A stretch of 64,000 nucleotides of DNA, from assembly GCA_033782935.1 (NCBI GenBank), contig JAWQEG010000289.1:82501-146500 (forward strand), in the 5' to 3' direction. Positions 21,850-32,700 of this stretch are shown here, in pieces. The DNA comes from Petrolisthes cinctipes (lineage: Eukaryota > Arthropoda > Malacostraca > Decapoda > Porcellanidae). A program made the position numbers and the translations under genes. The notes under the pieces were generated by a model. That model ran no database searches. It had not been told where the DNA came from and saw only the letters and a list, made by a program, of their open reading frames with translations. The first letter of the stretch is position 1. The number at the start of each line of letters is the position of its first letter.

Positions 21850-22677
21850 TGATAACGTCCCGTAACGTTATAACTGGTGACCCCGGGAAAAAACATACAT
21901 CCAGCCTGAAACGACTCTCCACGTGTGCACTGTGCAAGCGACAACGCAAGGTAACCTTATACTTCCGCCTTGAACCAAGCTATACAACTACACAACTCCA
22001 CTCTCCATCTTACGCGTTGCTCCTGGACCACTCTCCTGCTCCAAAACATACACCCCACGTGGACCACCCCAGTTCCACAACACGCGCTCCACCACGCCAC
22101 TCCACGCCTCTACGCCACCCACGACGTCGCCACCAGTACACAAAGGGATTAAGTACTCGACAGCAACATTTATTTTCCAATCTTTCTCTCATTTTACCCT
22201 CCCCAGTGATTCTTCTCCCCAATTTTTTTTTTCCATACCTATAGTATTATTATACAGGCACATTGCCGCATAGCCCCAATTCATATGTATTTTCTATTTA
22301 TATATATTGTGTGATAGAAAAGCAATCCATTCTCCACCTCCACGCTCTTTAAAATATCATTCCTTGTCGCATTCCATTCCCGCCATTCTACCATAGTTAA
22401 TATATTTCACCCACGCTCGCAACCCTCACTCTACCCACTAGAGATTTCCCTAACCCCCAACCTACCTCAGCGTTACTACAGTTTTCTATCACGGCCCACT
22501 CTGACTCAGTCTCCCCCGATTTCCTACCATTTTCTTCACTCCCCCGAGTTCCGACCATTTTCTTTGATTCCTTCTTCCCGGGGGGACTAATATATTTTAC
22601 CCCCATACCCCATCGTGCTCCCGCTTTCCATCCATCCACCCCACACCGCATTGCATAACTTTCGTCTCACCAGCAAT

Positions 22678-23604
22678 ATGGCGCAAACATCTGAATTAGC
22701 CAACACCACGAATAACACTCATCACACACCCACGTTATCCATTCCAGTCACCCCTCCATTCTCTTCTGATACACTCGCGTGGTTGCAACACACAGAGGAA
22801 ATCTGGAAAGGAGATAATATTTCCGATGAGGCGAAATATCGGGCAATCATCAGGGCCCTCCCAACAGATATATTCGCCTTAACCTCTCCTTCGCTTCCTA
22901 CACTAACGTCTGGGTCACAGTATGAGGGTCTGAAAGCCGCTATCACGATGGCGTGTGGAAATACCGTCCTACAAAACTACAAGGCCCTGGAAAATGTTCA
23001 GTTGGATGGGAGGAGCCCATCTGCACTCCTCAGACATATGCAACGGCTCAACCAAGCAGCAGGTAATCCCTTCCCAGACCTCATGCTGAAAACAAGACAC
23101 ACTAATCTGATGCCCCCCCTGTTATGGCTGCACCTCATCGCTCAGCCAAACCTCACACTCCAGGAGTATGGAGAGCGGGCCGACTCTCTCATGGACGCCC
23201 ACATTGAGCAAGAGGGCTCATGGAGTGGCAACAGATTCCCATTAAATACCACAACAACGGCAGTAAATACCACCTCCACACCACCTCAGCATTCCTCCAT
23301 GCAACCACAACCTACAGAACCATGCAGCAATACGGCTGAGTTAGTACAATTAACGAGGGAGATACATAAAAACCTTGACACTTTACAACAACAACAATTG
23401 ACACAATCACGACCACTAGCTCTACCACCACATCCTCAACATCAACCACCGCCCCAAGTTAGACAACCATGGCGACAGCAACAGATGCAGATATGCGTGT
23501 ACCATCAACACTACGGTAGGCAAGCAAGGAACTGCCGAGCACCATGTCAGTGGCCTAGTCACACACCTAAATCTGACCACTTCGACAACCAGGGAAACTA
23601 CTAA
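22678..23604 (+). CDS. Gypsy Gag-like protein
   Basis: The frame is open from 22615; the start at 22678 (MAQTSELANT) is preferred because the family's Gag begins close to the proline-rich PVTPPFSSDTLAWL segment. The body is the arthropod Gypsy capsid type (YRAIIRALPTDIF, ALLRHMQRLNQAAGNPFPD). The C-terminus carries a C-x2-H-x3-G-x2-A-x2-C-x3-C pattern (CVYHQHYGRQARNCRAPC), the usual substitute for a CCHC knuckle in these elements. It packages the RNA into particles. No stop interrupts it. Pol follows in another frame with a gap of about 270 bp that must be read by frameshift. Confidence 0.85.
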   Translation: MAQTSELANTTNNTHHTPTLSIPVTPPFSSDTLAWLQHTEEIWKGDNISDEAKYRAIIRALPTDIFALTSPSLPTLTSGSQYEGLKAAITMACGNTVLQNYKALENVQLDGRSPSALLRHMQRLNQAAGNPFPDLMLKTRHTNLMPPLLWLHLIAQPNLTLQEYGERADSLMDAHIEQEGSWSGNRFPLNTTTTAVNTTSTPPQHSSMQPQPTEPCSNTAELVQLTREIHKNLDTLQQQQLTQSRPLALPPHPQHQPPPQVRQPWRQQQMQICVYHQHYGRQARNCRAPCQWPSHTPKSDHFDNQGNY

Positions 23605-23875
23605 GGCGGTGGCGTGAGAGTAAACACATCACTGCCGCTGACACCAATGATCCCACAACTACCACTCCACTACCACGTATCACTTTCGCTACCACCGCAT
23701 TATCTCCACGAGTAGCGAGTGACACCACCACATCACAGGGTACTACCACCCAGAATCCAGCCACATCTCTTCACCGACACACTCTGGCACTGACTACCAC
23801 ACATCCGCCTGGGGACCCACAGGCATACCCCCCAGGTCATACACCACTGAACCTCACAGCCGCACTCTCCTGTGG

Positions 23876-25327
23876 GTGGAAGACCTAGCAACGACAGAGC
23901 TGTTCTTGGTGGACTCAGGATCGGAAGTCAGTGTACTTCCTCCCACTTATCGGGAGAAACAGCGACCCTCCAGCATGGCGTACGATCTCCTGGCAGCTAA
24001 TAAATCACCCATCGCTAGGTATGGCACAAGAAGTAAAGGCGTCTCCCTCATTACCGAGGAATGGTTTGTGTGGCCGTTTGTGGTGACAGATGTACAGTAC
24101 CCAATCCTAGGGCTGGACTTCTTGGCAGCACATGATTTGTTAATTGACACGAAAGGCAGGATGCTGCTACACAAAACGACGGGCCGGCACATACAAACCA
24201 AATCATGCCGCCAGTCACAACCCACCATCACCCACATCTCCAAGACAAGCGAGTATCACCAGCTGCTCCAGGAGTTCCCTCAATTACTGTCGGCCACCAA
24301 CGATTGTCAGCCCAAAGATCCAGGAGTACGCCACAACATCGTCACGACCAGTCCACCATGTTTCGCCAGACCCAGAAGGATGCCACCGGAGAGACTGGAA
24401 GCAGCAAAGAAAGAATTCCAAGTCATGATGCAACAAGGGATAGCTCGTCCATCAGACAGTGCATGGTCATCTCCACTACATATGGTGCCCAAAGCACAGG
24501 AAGGCGAATGGAGGGCATGCGGTGACTACCGTGCATTCAACGCCGTAACGACACCAGACCGTTACCCCATACCCCATGTCCTGGATTTCCACTCCAAGCT
24601 CCAGGGGTGTACGGTTTTCTCGAAGATTGACCTAGTCCGCGCCTTCCATCAGATTCCCGTAGCAGAGGAAGATATTAAAAAGACTGCCATTACCACTCCT
24701 TTCGGCTTATTCGAATTCCCTGCCATGAACATTGGCCTGAGAAATGCTGCCCAAACCTTCCAGCGGTTCATGGATAGGGTAGTCAGGGGCTTGGACTTCG
24801 TGGTGGTATACATCGACGACATCCTAGTGGCATCCAGTGATCACGACAATCATGCCCAACACCTTCGACAGCTCTTTAATAAATTACAGGAGTATGGACT
24901 GAAGATTCACCCATCAAAGTGTGTGCTGGGGGCTGATACAGTAGACTTCCTGGGCCATAGGGTGACGTCACAGGGAATCACACCACTACCACAGAAGGTC
25001 GAAGCCATCAGGGACTTTCCCCCACCCAACACCGCCAGGAAGATGAGAGAGTTCCTAGGGATAGTGAACTACTATCATCGGTTTGTCCCTCATGCTGCAG
25101 AAGCACTATCTCCACTACATGACCTAATCAAAGGATTAAAGAAGAGTTCGCAGAAGAAACTGAGTTGGAATGACGAGGCAATGGCGGCATTCACCAGCAT
25201 CAAGAGCAGGCTCGCCAACACTACCTTGCTAGCCTACCCCACGCCCCAAGCACCTACCTCCGTTTACACTGATGCATCAGTGGACGCCATTGGGGCAGTA
25301 TTGCTTCTCGACCCCCACTTGCCCTAG
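23876..25327 (+). pseudogene. Gypsy Pol, protease and reverse transcriptase, truncated
   Basis: Residues counted from the GTG at 23876: aspartic protease DSG at 13-15 ([14 protein letters not shown]); RT from about residue 190, with [43 protein letters not shown] and the catalytic YIDD at 312-315; thumb and connection [13 protein letters not shown] and [13 protein letters not shown]. RNase H begins ([15 protein letters not shown]), then coding is replaced by LTR sequence and stops at 25327. The frame is open upstream of 23876 ([10 protein letters not shown]), so translation enters by frameshift from gag. RNase H, integrase and the rest are missing. Confidence 0.9.
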
Positions 25328-25549
25328 CCATTTTCCCGCCAAGGCACACCTTCACACAGGTGCTTGGCTTCCCCCAGCCACTCAGTTGACTCCCCACCAA
25401 GCACACGTGAACACCTCTCCACTCCCCTCGCTACTCTCAGCAAAACACACCACACTCACCTTGCTGCTTGATTCACCACAACCTCCTACCAAGTGTTCCT
25501 TACCAATAAACTACCTTGTACTGCACAGTGAGTCTTCAATCATCCTGGG
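25303..25549 (+). repeat. Gypsy 3' LTR, truncated at its 5' end
   Basis: Directly fused to the pol frame at GCTTCTCGACCCCC. Matches 21603-21849. Its 3' side is bounded by the left inverted repeat of the transposon at 25547. Confidence 0.85.
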
Positions 25550-25866
25550 GTGGGATCTTCAAAGCATCGTAAGTTGGTGGCGCTACGATCACCTTTACTC
25601 TCTCGTAGCCGCCATATTTGATCGTGGCTTACGAGGGTCATAAGTTGGTATCTCCAAAGCTTCATAACCTCCCTCGTAGCTCACGATGATAGCCTCGTAG
25701 CGAGCGTCGCTGCCCGTTTCGTTCCGTGTGTTTTGTTCATATCGCCACCCAGCTGACTGGCTCTCAGCCAATCACAATGAAGGAAACAATATGTCCTTGG
25801 TACTGTAAGCCAATCATATCGTAGTATTACAATGTCAACAAATAAACATTGTCTCACCACCAGCTG

Positions 25867-25922
25867 ATAGAGATGACACAGTCACCAAGTTACATCAGAC
25901 AGGAATTAACAGCAAAAGACAG
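25867..25922 (+). pseudogene. possible first exon of the accessory gene
   Basis: An ATG opens MTQSPSYIRQELTAKD and ends at a strong donor (ACAG then GTAAGT). It precedes the exon at 26959. Too short to identify. Confidence 0.3.
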
Positions 25923-25934
25923 GTAAGTGAATTA

Positions 25935-26297
25935 GGTAAAGGTACAGAAGTGGACCTTACTGTATAATAGATATTTTACTGTCATTACCCACTATTTTGG
26001 ACCATTCTAAGACACTTTTCCTCTATGGTTTTTCTTCCTCAAATGCCCCGTTTCCAAGATAGGGCATATTCAAATGGGGCATTTTGAAATTAGCCTGACC
26101 TTACCTGACCTGACCTAACCTAACCTAGACCGCATCAGACTACCGGGACCTAACCTGGGCAAACTACCGGGACCTAACCTGGGCAAACTACCGGGAAATA
26201 ATCGTGATAAAGTACAATAAATGACAGGGATAAAATACTAGGACCCAGCCGGATCTGGCAACACTGCTGAATTCAGGTCCACTTCTGTACTAATACC
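25935..26297. mobile_element. telomere-core MITE, copy 1
   Basis: 363 bp flanked by GTGAATTA (25927-25934 and 26298-26305), a perfect 8-bp target duplication. The inverted ends contain GTACAGAAGTGGACC and GGTCCACTTCTGTAC, with outer GGTA and TACC. The core has CCTGACC/CCTAACC pentamers, repeats of CTACCGGGACCTAACCTGGG, and GGATCTGGCAACACTG. It lies in the intron of the accessory gene. Confidence 0.85.
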
Positions 26298-26305
26298 GTG
26301 AATTA

Positions 26306-26958
26306 TTATACTGTGTTGATAAACATTTAACACAACAGTGGAGATAAGGCAGCTGCCCCCCCCCCCCCCCCGGGCATATTTTTAATATCATGCCAATCAC
26401 TGGTATATTGTATATAGATTTTTGGTTAGGTTAGGTTTGGCTAGTTTAGTTTAAGAAAGGTTAGGTTACGTACTGTAAATCAAGAACAGCATGATACAAA
26501 TAGTTTACTGGTAGCTGGTTGTCATGAAAATAAATCAAAGACATTGACTGGGAGGACATTATATTCTTTTAAATTCTACTGTCACTGTTATATTTCCTTT
26601 ACACCTACCTACAGTAGTTTCTATATTAATCTCAAAATCTGTACAGTTGATTGCCATTACCAAGTAACAGGTAGAAATATACCGTATGTAGTGAAATCTG
26701 GCAAGTGCAATATAATAACTAAGACTTCAAACAGTTTTATTGAAAGACAGATCAAGGAAATAAATTATATAAGCATTATTTATATTGTGGATTCGGCTGT
26801 TGGCATGGGCACACATGGGTTGAAGGATGGGGGGGGGGGAGTGTCCATTGCCTGATTTAGATACAGTACCATTTTAATTCGATAACCAGGTATTGTAATT
26901 TATTCTGCTTGGTTCTGCTTTGTTATTGAATTATGTACCATTTTTCGTTATATTTCAG
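26306..26958. other. intronic sequence
   Basis: It contains a C run (26358-26372), a TTAGG-like patch (26425-26470) and a G run (26830-26841). No coding signal is recognised. Confidence 0.5.
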
Positions 26959-27068
26959 GTGGTGACACTAGTTACACAAAGACATTCACCCACATAGAAG
27001 AGGCTATGGCTCAAGTCATTAAAGAAGTGCAAGTGTCGGGTATTTCTGTGGACTCTAAGACCCAGGCA
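26959..27068 (+). pseudogene. Myb-like accessory protein, internal exon
   Basis: Bounded by a TTTCAG acceptor and a GTATGT donor. Encodes TFTHIEEAMAQVIKEVQVSG followed by ISVDSKTQA. Harbinger Myb-like proteins have comparable acidic linkers, but the identity is inferred from context. Confidence 0.4.
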
Positions 27069-27650
27069 GTATGTACAGTATATAACAGTAAAAAATATCC
27101 TGCTGTTCATCTAGGCTAGTAATATGGAAATCTTCCCTCATTGGCACTATGTGAAGTAATTACATTGAGAGTTTATATATATAAAACATACATTTTGAGC
27201 AGCATTACCTCTCAATTCCATTCAAAGTTAAACAGTGCAAATCATAAGGCCTTAGTCCTAGGAACAAATATACAAGATGATCTCATATATCCATACCTTC
27301 AGTAAATACGGTACATGTACAGTGATGACCCAATATACAGGAGTCAAGTACATAGTGATTTATACATTTTGTGTATCATATAAATAACTCCTGTTAGCAG
27401 TTCATGTAGTCGTAAAAATTGGAGCCATGTTAATCAAAACTAAATTTGTGATGCTTTGTTGGATTCCATATGTATCATATGAGTACTTTAACCAAGTAAA
27501 AATTGCAGTACTGCTGCTGTACTTATATGTATGACTAATTATATGCTGCTTTCTTTAAGAGTGACTTTACAATTTTAATTCATAACGATAATCCTTAATA
27601 TTTCTCTAAAATTATATGAAAGTTGCTAATTTTCATAATTTCATAATAAG

Positions 27651-28007
27651 GTGATGTGGATGACCCAGGACTGCCATCAAGGGCCCCTTCACCTAGACCT
27701 GGGTCAAGTTGGCAGGACTTCGGGCCAGTTACAGTGGAAGACTGTGAGGTTTTGACTGGCGACAGCTTGCCGAAGCTGGTAGAACCTACCACCAAGTGAG
27801 GAGCATTCGTACCACAGCTCTGTAGCCTCAAGTCGCCCTTCCTCTAGGTCAGCTGGAGGTGTGACAGCTCATCTGGAAGCTACGCTAGCTCCAGATATAC
27901 TAGTTGTCCATAAGACTATAAGGGATATTTTGATGGATCTTGCAGAAAATATAGCCACAATATCAGAAACTTTGGTGAACATTAAAAAGGCTATCGAGAA
28001 AAGGTGA
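27651..28007 (+). pseudogene. Myb-like accessory protein, C-terminal exon, frameshifted
   Basis: After an AATAAG acceptor the frame encodes a proline/serine-rich part (DVDDPGLPSRAPSPRPGSSW) and reaches a stop near 27799. The next frame then continues with SRPSSRSAG and an amphipathic helical end (IRDILMDLAENIATISETLV, NIKKAIEKR) to TGA at 28005. A serine-rich linker followed by a terminal coiled helix is typical of Harbinger Myb-like proteins. Confidence 0.5.
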
Positions 28008-29520
28008 TTTGTTTTCAAGTGTGTTTTGTTGTGTGTGTGTGATTTTTTTTTTTAATGATTAGTGTGGTTTAAGTTGTGTTATATTTTGTGACAGAGTTAT
28101 TAGTGTGCAAGTATGTTTTTAGTTGTGTGGTTTGTGTGTAGGTTTCAATCTAAATTATTGTTAACTTCTGCTTATGTTTTTTAAGAAATTACATTATTTA
28201 TTTTCATTATATATTTTGTCTTTCAAATATAGCTTTTAACATTCACATTTCATGTTAGATTTATTATTCTTTGAGTAAAATAAACTTTTTTTTTCATGCA
28301 TTCTTATCTTTGGCTAATAATATTAATGTCTTAGTTTTATTTATATATCAAGGTTCGAAGATTAACTATAAGGATATACTTATGCCGTACTGTGGCTTTA
28401 ATCTTATTGTATTTTAATAATTTCTCTGCCATATTTGTGATATGTCCAAGCAATGTGAAGAGTGCCAAACACGTACTGTAGTCATTAAGGAATTGGTGTT
28501 TTTTTGTTATCAGTCATTGTTGGAAAGTACATGAGTTCAAACAGCTTTCCAATATCATAAATTTGCAGGTTTTTACTCAGGTATATATAATGTAATGAAC
28601 TGTGATAATGCAGGAAACTAATAGTACAAATAGCTAGGGAGGTATCATGGATTTCTGTAAACTTTACAGGTGTCATATGTAAATAAATGTAGGTTTTTTT
28701 ATAGTCTATAATTAAAACATTAAGAAAAACCAATACCAGTCACATATATGTTATATGCTGTTGAAAAGCATTTATTTTAGAAAAATACAAGTCTGATGTA
28801 ATATGAGAACAGGTGAAAATTATGTATTAAATTATACTGTTCAATAAAATTAATTGAATTGGTTGGAAAGGTTCATGTACGGTACATGTTATTGAGACTT
28901 TTACAACATGATAATATTTGCATTAGTTAATTCTGAGACATATTTTTGTCTTTAGATTCGGGAATATGGTCAACCTTTTACACATCTCCAGTATATATCA
29001 GTAGGTATATAATTCCAGTTATTTAAATGTTACCAGCTCACACATTACATTAATGTGCTTGTAATATTTTCATTAGAAAGTCAATCAATCATAAAGAAAG
29101 TTTATCAACCTTAAGAATATCCACTTCATGCAAAGGACTATGGATTAAAGACTCATACTACATGGATTAAATTAAGTCTAACTATGCAATGAAGAATTTC
29201 TGCTTTGTTTGCAGGTAACTGGAAGCCACTTTCCTGCAATTAGTAAGTCACCATTATATCCTATTATTCTTAAACACTCCAAAAGTAATGATACACAAAA
29301 AAGTATTTGTAACTTTCTATTTCACAGTGCATCAGTTTAAATTGACACTTGCAGCTCCATTCTCCTAAGTTGCTAACTGAATCCCCTCCTCTTGTTTATA
29401 TTTACCGATGAGTGACAACAACAACAACCATTATGTCGCCTGTGTCGGCCGCGCCAAGTGTAAATAAACTCAAATCTCACTATTTACGGGTTGTTTATCG
29501 ACTACGCGACCCTGCTATCA
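28008..29520. other. no gene seen
   Basis: AT-rich interior of the 25547-29699 transposon, with short T runs. If a transposase was once encoded here it is no longer recognisable to me. Confidence 0.5.
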
Positions 29521-29708
29521 GCCTAAAGGGTGCTTTTCAGTTCTTGTAGCGCTACGAGCAAATATGGCGCATAATGGCGGACGGAAACCCCCTTACGAGG
29601 CTTTGAAGATACGATCGTAGCGGTTATGAACAACTTACGAGCAAATATGGCGCTACGAGAATCATAACTGCGGTTACGATGCTTTGAAGATCCCACCCCT
29701 GACACGGT

Positions 29709-30271
29709 TGTTGTTGTTGTTGTTAATGTTCTCCCAGGGCAGAATGGCCTCCTGCCCCACAGACCCCTGGTACACTCTGGTCGCAGTGAAAAAACAAATT
29801 AAAATAAAGGAGGGGCTGGCCCTATATGCCTGGGCTACCGAAGCACATCCCAAGGAAATGGGTCCAGAGCTTACTGGACCAGGGAGTCTGGGGGCCTCCG
29901 ACCGCCAGGGAGATTGGGGGAAAGGCTTTGATCCCACAGCCAGTGCTGTAGGCCCAAGTCCACGTTACCACAAGAGCTACAAGTGGGGCCGTACCTTCCA
30001 TGAGACCAGCCCTGAAGGGACCATAAGGGGAGGGAGTTTACACTGCTGCATGCAAAGGGAAATGCACCCCCGTGTGCTGGCGGTCCACACAGCAGTGGAA
30101 AAAAAAAAAAAAGGCCTCCGGTTGCAGTACACCTCACGTGGATTTTTAATCCATGTGGGCAGATCTCGTCAAATCCACTAGAAAGTGACCAGATCCTACA
30201 ACAATCTTTATTCTAGCCCTGTGGGGGATAACTAATATTCACAGAGAATAAAGTCAGCCCCACTGGGCCCT
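29709..30271 (-). mobile_element. AAC-tailed retroposon with 12-bp target duplication
   Basis: CCCTGACACGGT occurs at 29697-29708 and 30272-30283, a perfect 12-bp duplication. The insert starts with (TTG)n, so in reverse it ends in an (AAC)n tail, as retroposons do. The body is GC-richer than its surroundings and has an A run (30099-30112). No RT is present; it may be a SINE or the 3' end of a LINE. The duplication includes the last bases of the neighbouring transposon, so the retroposon came second. Confidence 0.75.
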
Positions 30272-30319
30272 CCCTGACACGGTAAATACAGCTACAATCT
30301 TCATGTCGCTTCTTCTTCT

Positions 30320-30436
30320 TCTCTTGTTTCTGATGTGTGTGTGTGTGTCTGTATGAGTGTGTGTGTGTTGAAGGGAGACACACGAATGAATAGTTTACCT
30401 CTCTTTCCCTGGGTTATATAGGGCCAGCAGCCTTAT

Positions 30437-30476
<40 letters not shown>

Positions 30477-30560
30477 AGAGAGAGATCAACTATGGAAAAT
30501 ATACAGAAATGAAAACTTAAAAATACACACACACACACACAAAAAAAAGAGAGAAAAAAA
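30320..30560. repeat. GT, CA and GA microsatellites
   Basis: (GT)n at 30335-30370, (CA)n at 30437-30472 and 30520-30541, with interspersed GAGAGA. Confidence 0.95.
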
Positions 30561-30564
30561 AAAA

Positions 30565-30705
30565 GAGAGATATCAGCTAGGGAAAATATACTTAAATGAA
30601 AACATAAATATGATATACTCAAAAATAATGAAAAAAAAAGAGAGATATCAACTAGGGAAAATATACTTAAATGAAAACATAAATATGATATACTCAAAAA
30701 TAATG
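30565..30705. repeat. tandem ~70-bp units
   Basis: GAGATATCAACTAGGGAAAA, TATACTTAAATGAAAACATA and ATATGATATACTCAAAAATAATG occur twice in tandem; a diverged third unit starts at 30478. Confidence 0.85.
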
Positions 30706-30827
30706 TAGATGGTATTGTATCTAAATTAACCTAAATGTTATACAATAAGTTACACAACATTTTAGTTTCTTAATAAAAATAAAAAAAATGATGTGTTTAA
30801 CCTGTGTGAATTTAACACAAGGGGGAC

Positions 30828-31775
30828 AAGCTTGGGGGGGGTTTGGGGGGTGCGGGAGTAGGGGGACAGGCTTTAGGGGGGGGGAGGGTTAGGGGGGTGC
30901 GGGAATAGGGGGACAAGCTTAGGGGGGTGCGGGAGTAGAGGACAGGCTTGGGGGGGAGTAGGGGGACAGGCTTGGAAGGGGTTTGGGGGGTGTGGGAATC
31001 GGAGACAGGCTTTCTACCCACCCCAAGCCTATCCCCCTATTCCCGCAACCCCCGCCCCCCAAAGCCTATCCCTTTATTCTCGCAACCCCCAACCCCCCCC
31101 CCCTCCAAAGCCTATCCCCCTATTCTCGCAACCCCCAACCCCCCCTCTCCAAAGCCTATCCCCCTATTCCTGCAACCCCCAACCCCCCCCCTCCAAAGCC
31201 TATCCCCCTATTCCCGCACACCCCCAACCCCCCCCCCTCCAAAGCCTATCCCCCTATTCTCGCAACCCCCAACCCCCCCCCTCCAAAGCCTATCCCCCTA
31301 TTCCTGCAACCCCCAACCCCCCCCCTCCAAAGCCTATCCCCCTATTCTCGCACCCCCCCCAAAGCCTATCCCCCTATTCCCGCACCCCCCCCACCACAAA
31401 GCCTATTCCCCTATTCCCGCAACCCCCAACCCCCCCCCCTCCAAAGCCTATCCCCCTATTCCCGCACCCCCCCAAAGCCTATCCCCCTATTCTCGCAACC
31501 CCCGCACCCCCCCCCTCCAAAGCCTATCCCCCTATTCCCGCAACCCCCAACCCCCCCCCCCCAAAGCCTATCCCCCTATTCTCGCAACCACCCAACCCCC
31601 CCCCTCCAAAGCCTATCCCCCTATTCCCGCAACCCCCAACCCCCCCCAAGCCTATCCCCCTATTCTCGCAACCCCCGCACCCCCCCCCTCCAAAGCCTAT
31701 CCCCCTATTCCTGCAACCCCCAACCCCCCCCCCCCCCCTCCAAAGCCTATCCCCCTATTCCCACACACCCCCTTA
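30828..31775. repeat. GC-skewed minisatellite, orientation switch at ~31020
   Basis: 30828-31020 is G-rich on the plus strand (GGGGGGTGCGGGAGTAGGGG, GACAGGCTT). 31020-31775 is the reverse complement, about 18 units of AAGCCTATCCCCCTATTCCC with GCAACCCCCAACCCCCCC(C)TCC. The long proline-rich frames on both sides of the codon table are simple repeat translations. Runs of five to twelve G could form quadruplexes. Nearly the same phrase, AACCTGTGTGAATTT, brackets the array at 30799 and 31779. Confidence 0.9.
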
Positions 31776-31904
31776 ATTAACCTGTGTGAATTTGACATAT
31801 GGTGAAAAGATAGGGTCGGAAAAAAAATGGAGTTGGAGTGATTATTTTAACCCATATAAATTTTAAAGGTTAATAAAACAGACTTACTGATATCAGATAA
31901 GTTG

Positions 31905-32220
31905 AATTAAGGGGGTGCAGGAATAGGGGGACAGGCTTGGAGGGGCTTAGGGGGGTGCGGGAGTAGGGGGACAAGTTTGGGTTTTTTTTGGGGGGGTGCG
32001 GGAATAGGGGGACAGGCTTGTGGGGGTTTTGGGGGGTGCGGGAGTAGGGGGACAAGCTTGGGTTTTTTTTGGTGGGGGGTGCGGGAATAGGGGGACAGGC
32101 TGAGGGGGGTGTGGGAGTAGGGGGACAGGCTTGGGAGGGGTTTGGTTGGTGCGGGAGTATGGGGACAGGTTTGGGGGGGGTTAGGGGGGTGCGGGAATAG
32201 GGGACAGGCTTTCTACCCAC
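31905..32220. repeat. second G-rich block of the same minisatellite
   Basis: Six to eight units of GGGTGCGGGAATAGGGGGAC with AGGCTTG, in the orientation of 30828-31020. The order G-rich, C-rich, G-rich gives very large inverted repeats. Confidence 0.9.
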
Positions 32221-32514
32221 CCCAAATTTAAAGGTTAACAAAACAGTACTGTAATCTGTAGACTTATTTGATTCTGTTAGGATGGAGTATTACATAAATA
32301 TTTTCCTTGGCCCCAGACTGAAATATTGGCTTCAGGTTTTCAGACAACAATTAAGGTAAGTATATAATGAATTAAAGTCAATCCTGATATTTTTTAGACT
32401 TTCTCAAGCTACGAACGAAAGCAGGAAATTATTGATTCTAAAATACGTGACTTCTCCTCATAGTAAAAGTTAAAAGTTATAATGGTCTCATGTACTGTAC
32501 TGATGATGACAATA

Positions 32515-32700
32515 CGGTATGTACAGCCACAATCAAATATCCACCAACACTTTCCTTCCATCGTAGTAAATATCTTGGTAATAAAGAACAACACGTGTAT
32601 GATTTTGCAGCACCTCATAATAATAATAAATATATTGGTAATAAAGAACAACATGTGTTTAATTTTACTGCACCTCATAATAATAATAATAATAATAATA
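32515..32700. repeat. dispersed repeat end plus two TAA-tailed tandem units
   Basis: 32515-32570 is the reverse complement of a phrase found at 34531 and 35430 (CGATGGAAGGAAAGTGTCGG). It is followed by two units of AAATATCTTGGTAATAAAGA, ACAACACGTGTATGATTTTG and CAGCACCTCA(TAA)n. Confidence 0.8.

Larger units (their letters stand above)
21603..25549 (+). mobile_element. Gypsy LTR retrotransposon with pol deletion
   Basis: The order is: LTR, leader (21850-22677, no recognised feature beyond the putative primer site), gag, protease-RT and the start of RNase H, then a direct jump into the 3' LTR. RNase H completion and integrase are absent. The deletion junction lies at GCTTCTCGACCCCC, which is also the start of LTR homology. 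The element cannot move by itself. Confidence 0.85.
25547..29699. mobile_element. DNA transposon with 26-bp perfect TIRs, Harbinger-like
   Basis: The left end GGGGTGGGATCTTCAAAGCA plus TCGTAA is exactly the reverse complement of the right end (29674-29699). Further inward, both sides have scattered inverted CGTAGCGCCATATTTG and TACGAGG phrases. It contains Myb-like accessory exons (26959-28007), which suggests PIF/Harbinger or ISL2EU, but no DDE transposase is visible. The flanks do not settle the target duplication (CCT or CCTG is possible). It is inserted at the edge of the Gypsy 3' LTR and contains a copy of the telomere-core MITE. Confidence 0.8.

Noticed and set aside
22010..22244. ORFs in the Gypsy leader on both strands
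   Set aside because: GC-rich leader without homology; only gag and pol frames show family motifs.
29684..30181. 165-residue ORF
   Set aside because: It runs through a transposon end, a TSD and a retroposon, and has no family motif.
30948..31805. Proline-rich proteins of 285 and 265 residues
   Set aside because: Several overlapping frames of a C-rich minisatellite are all open because the unit lacks stops; no non-repeat coding sequence is attached.
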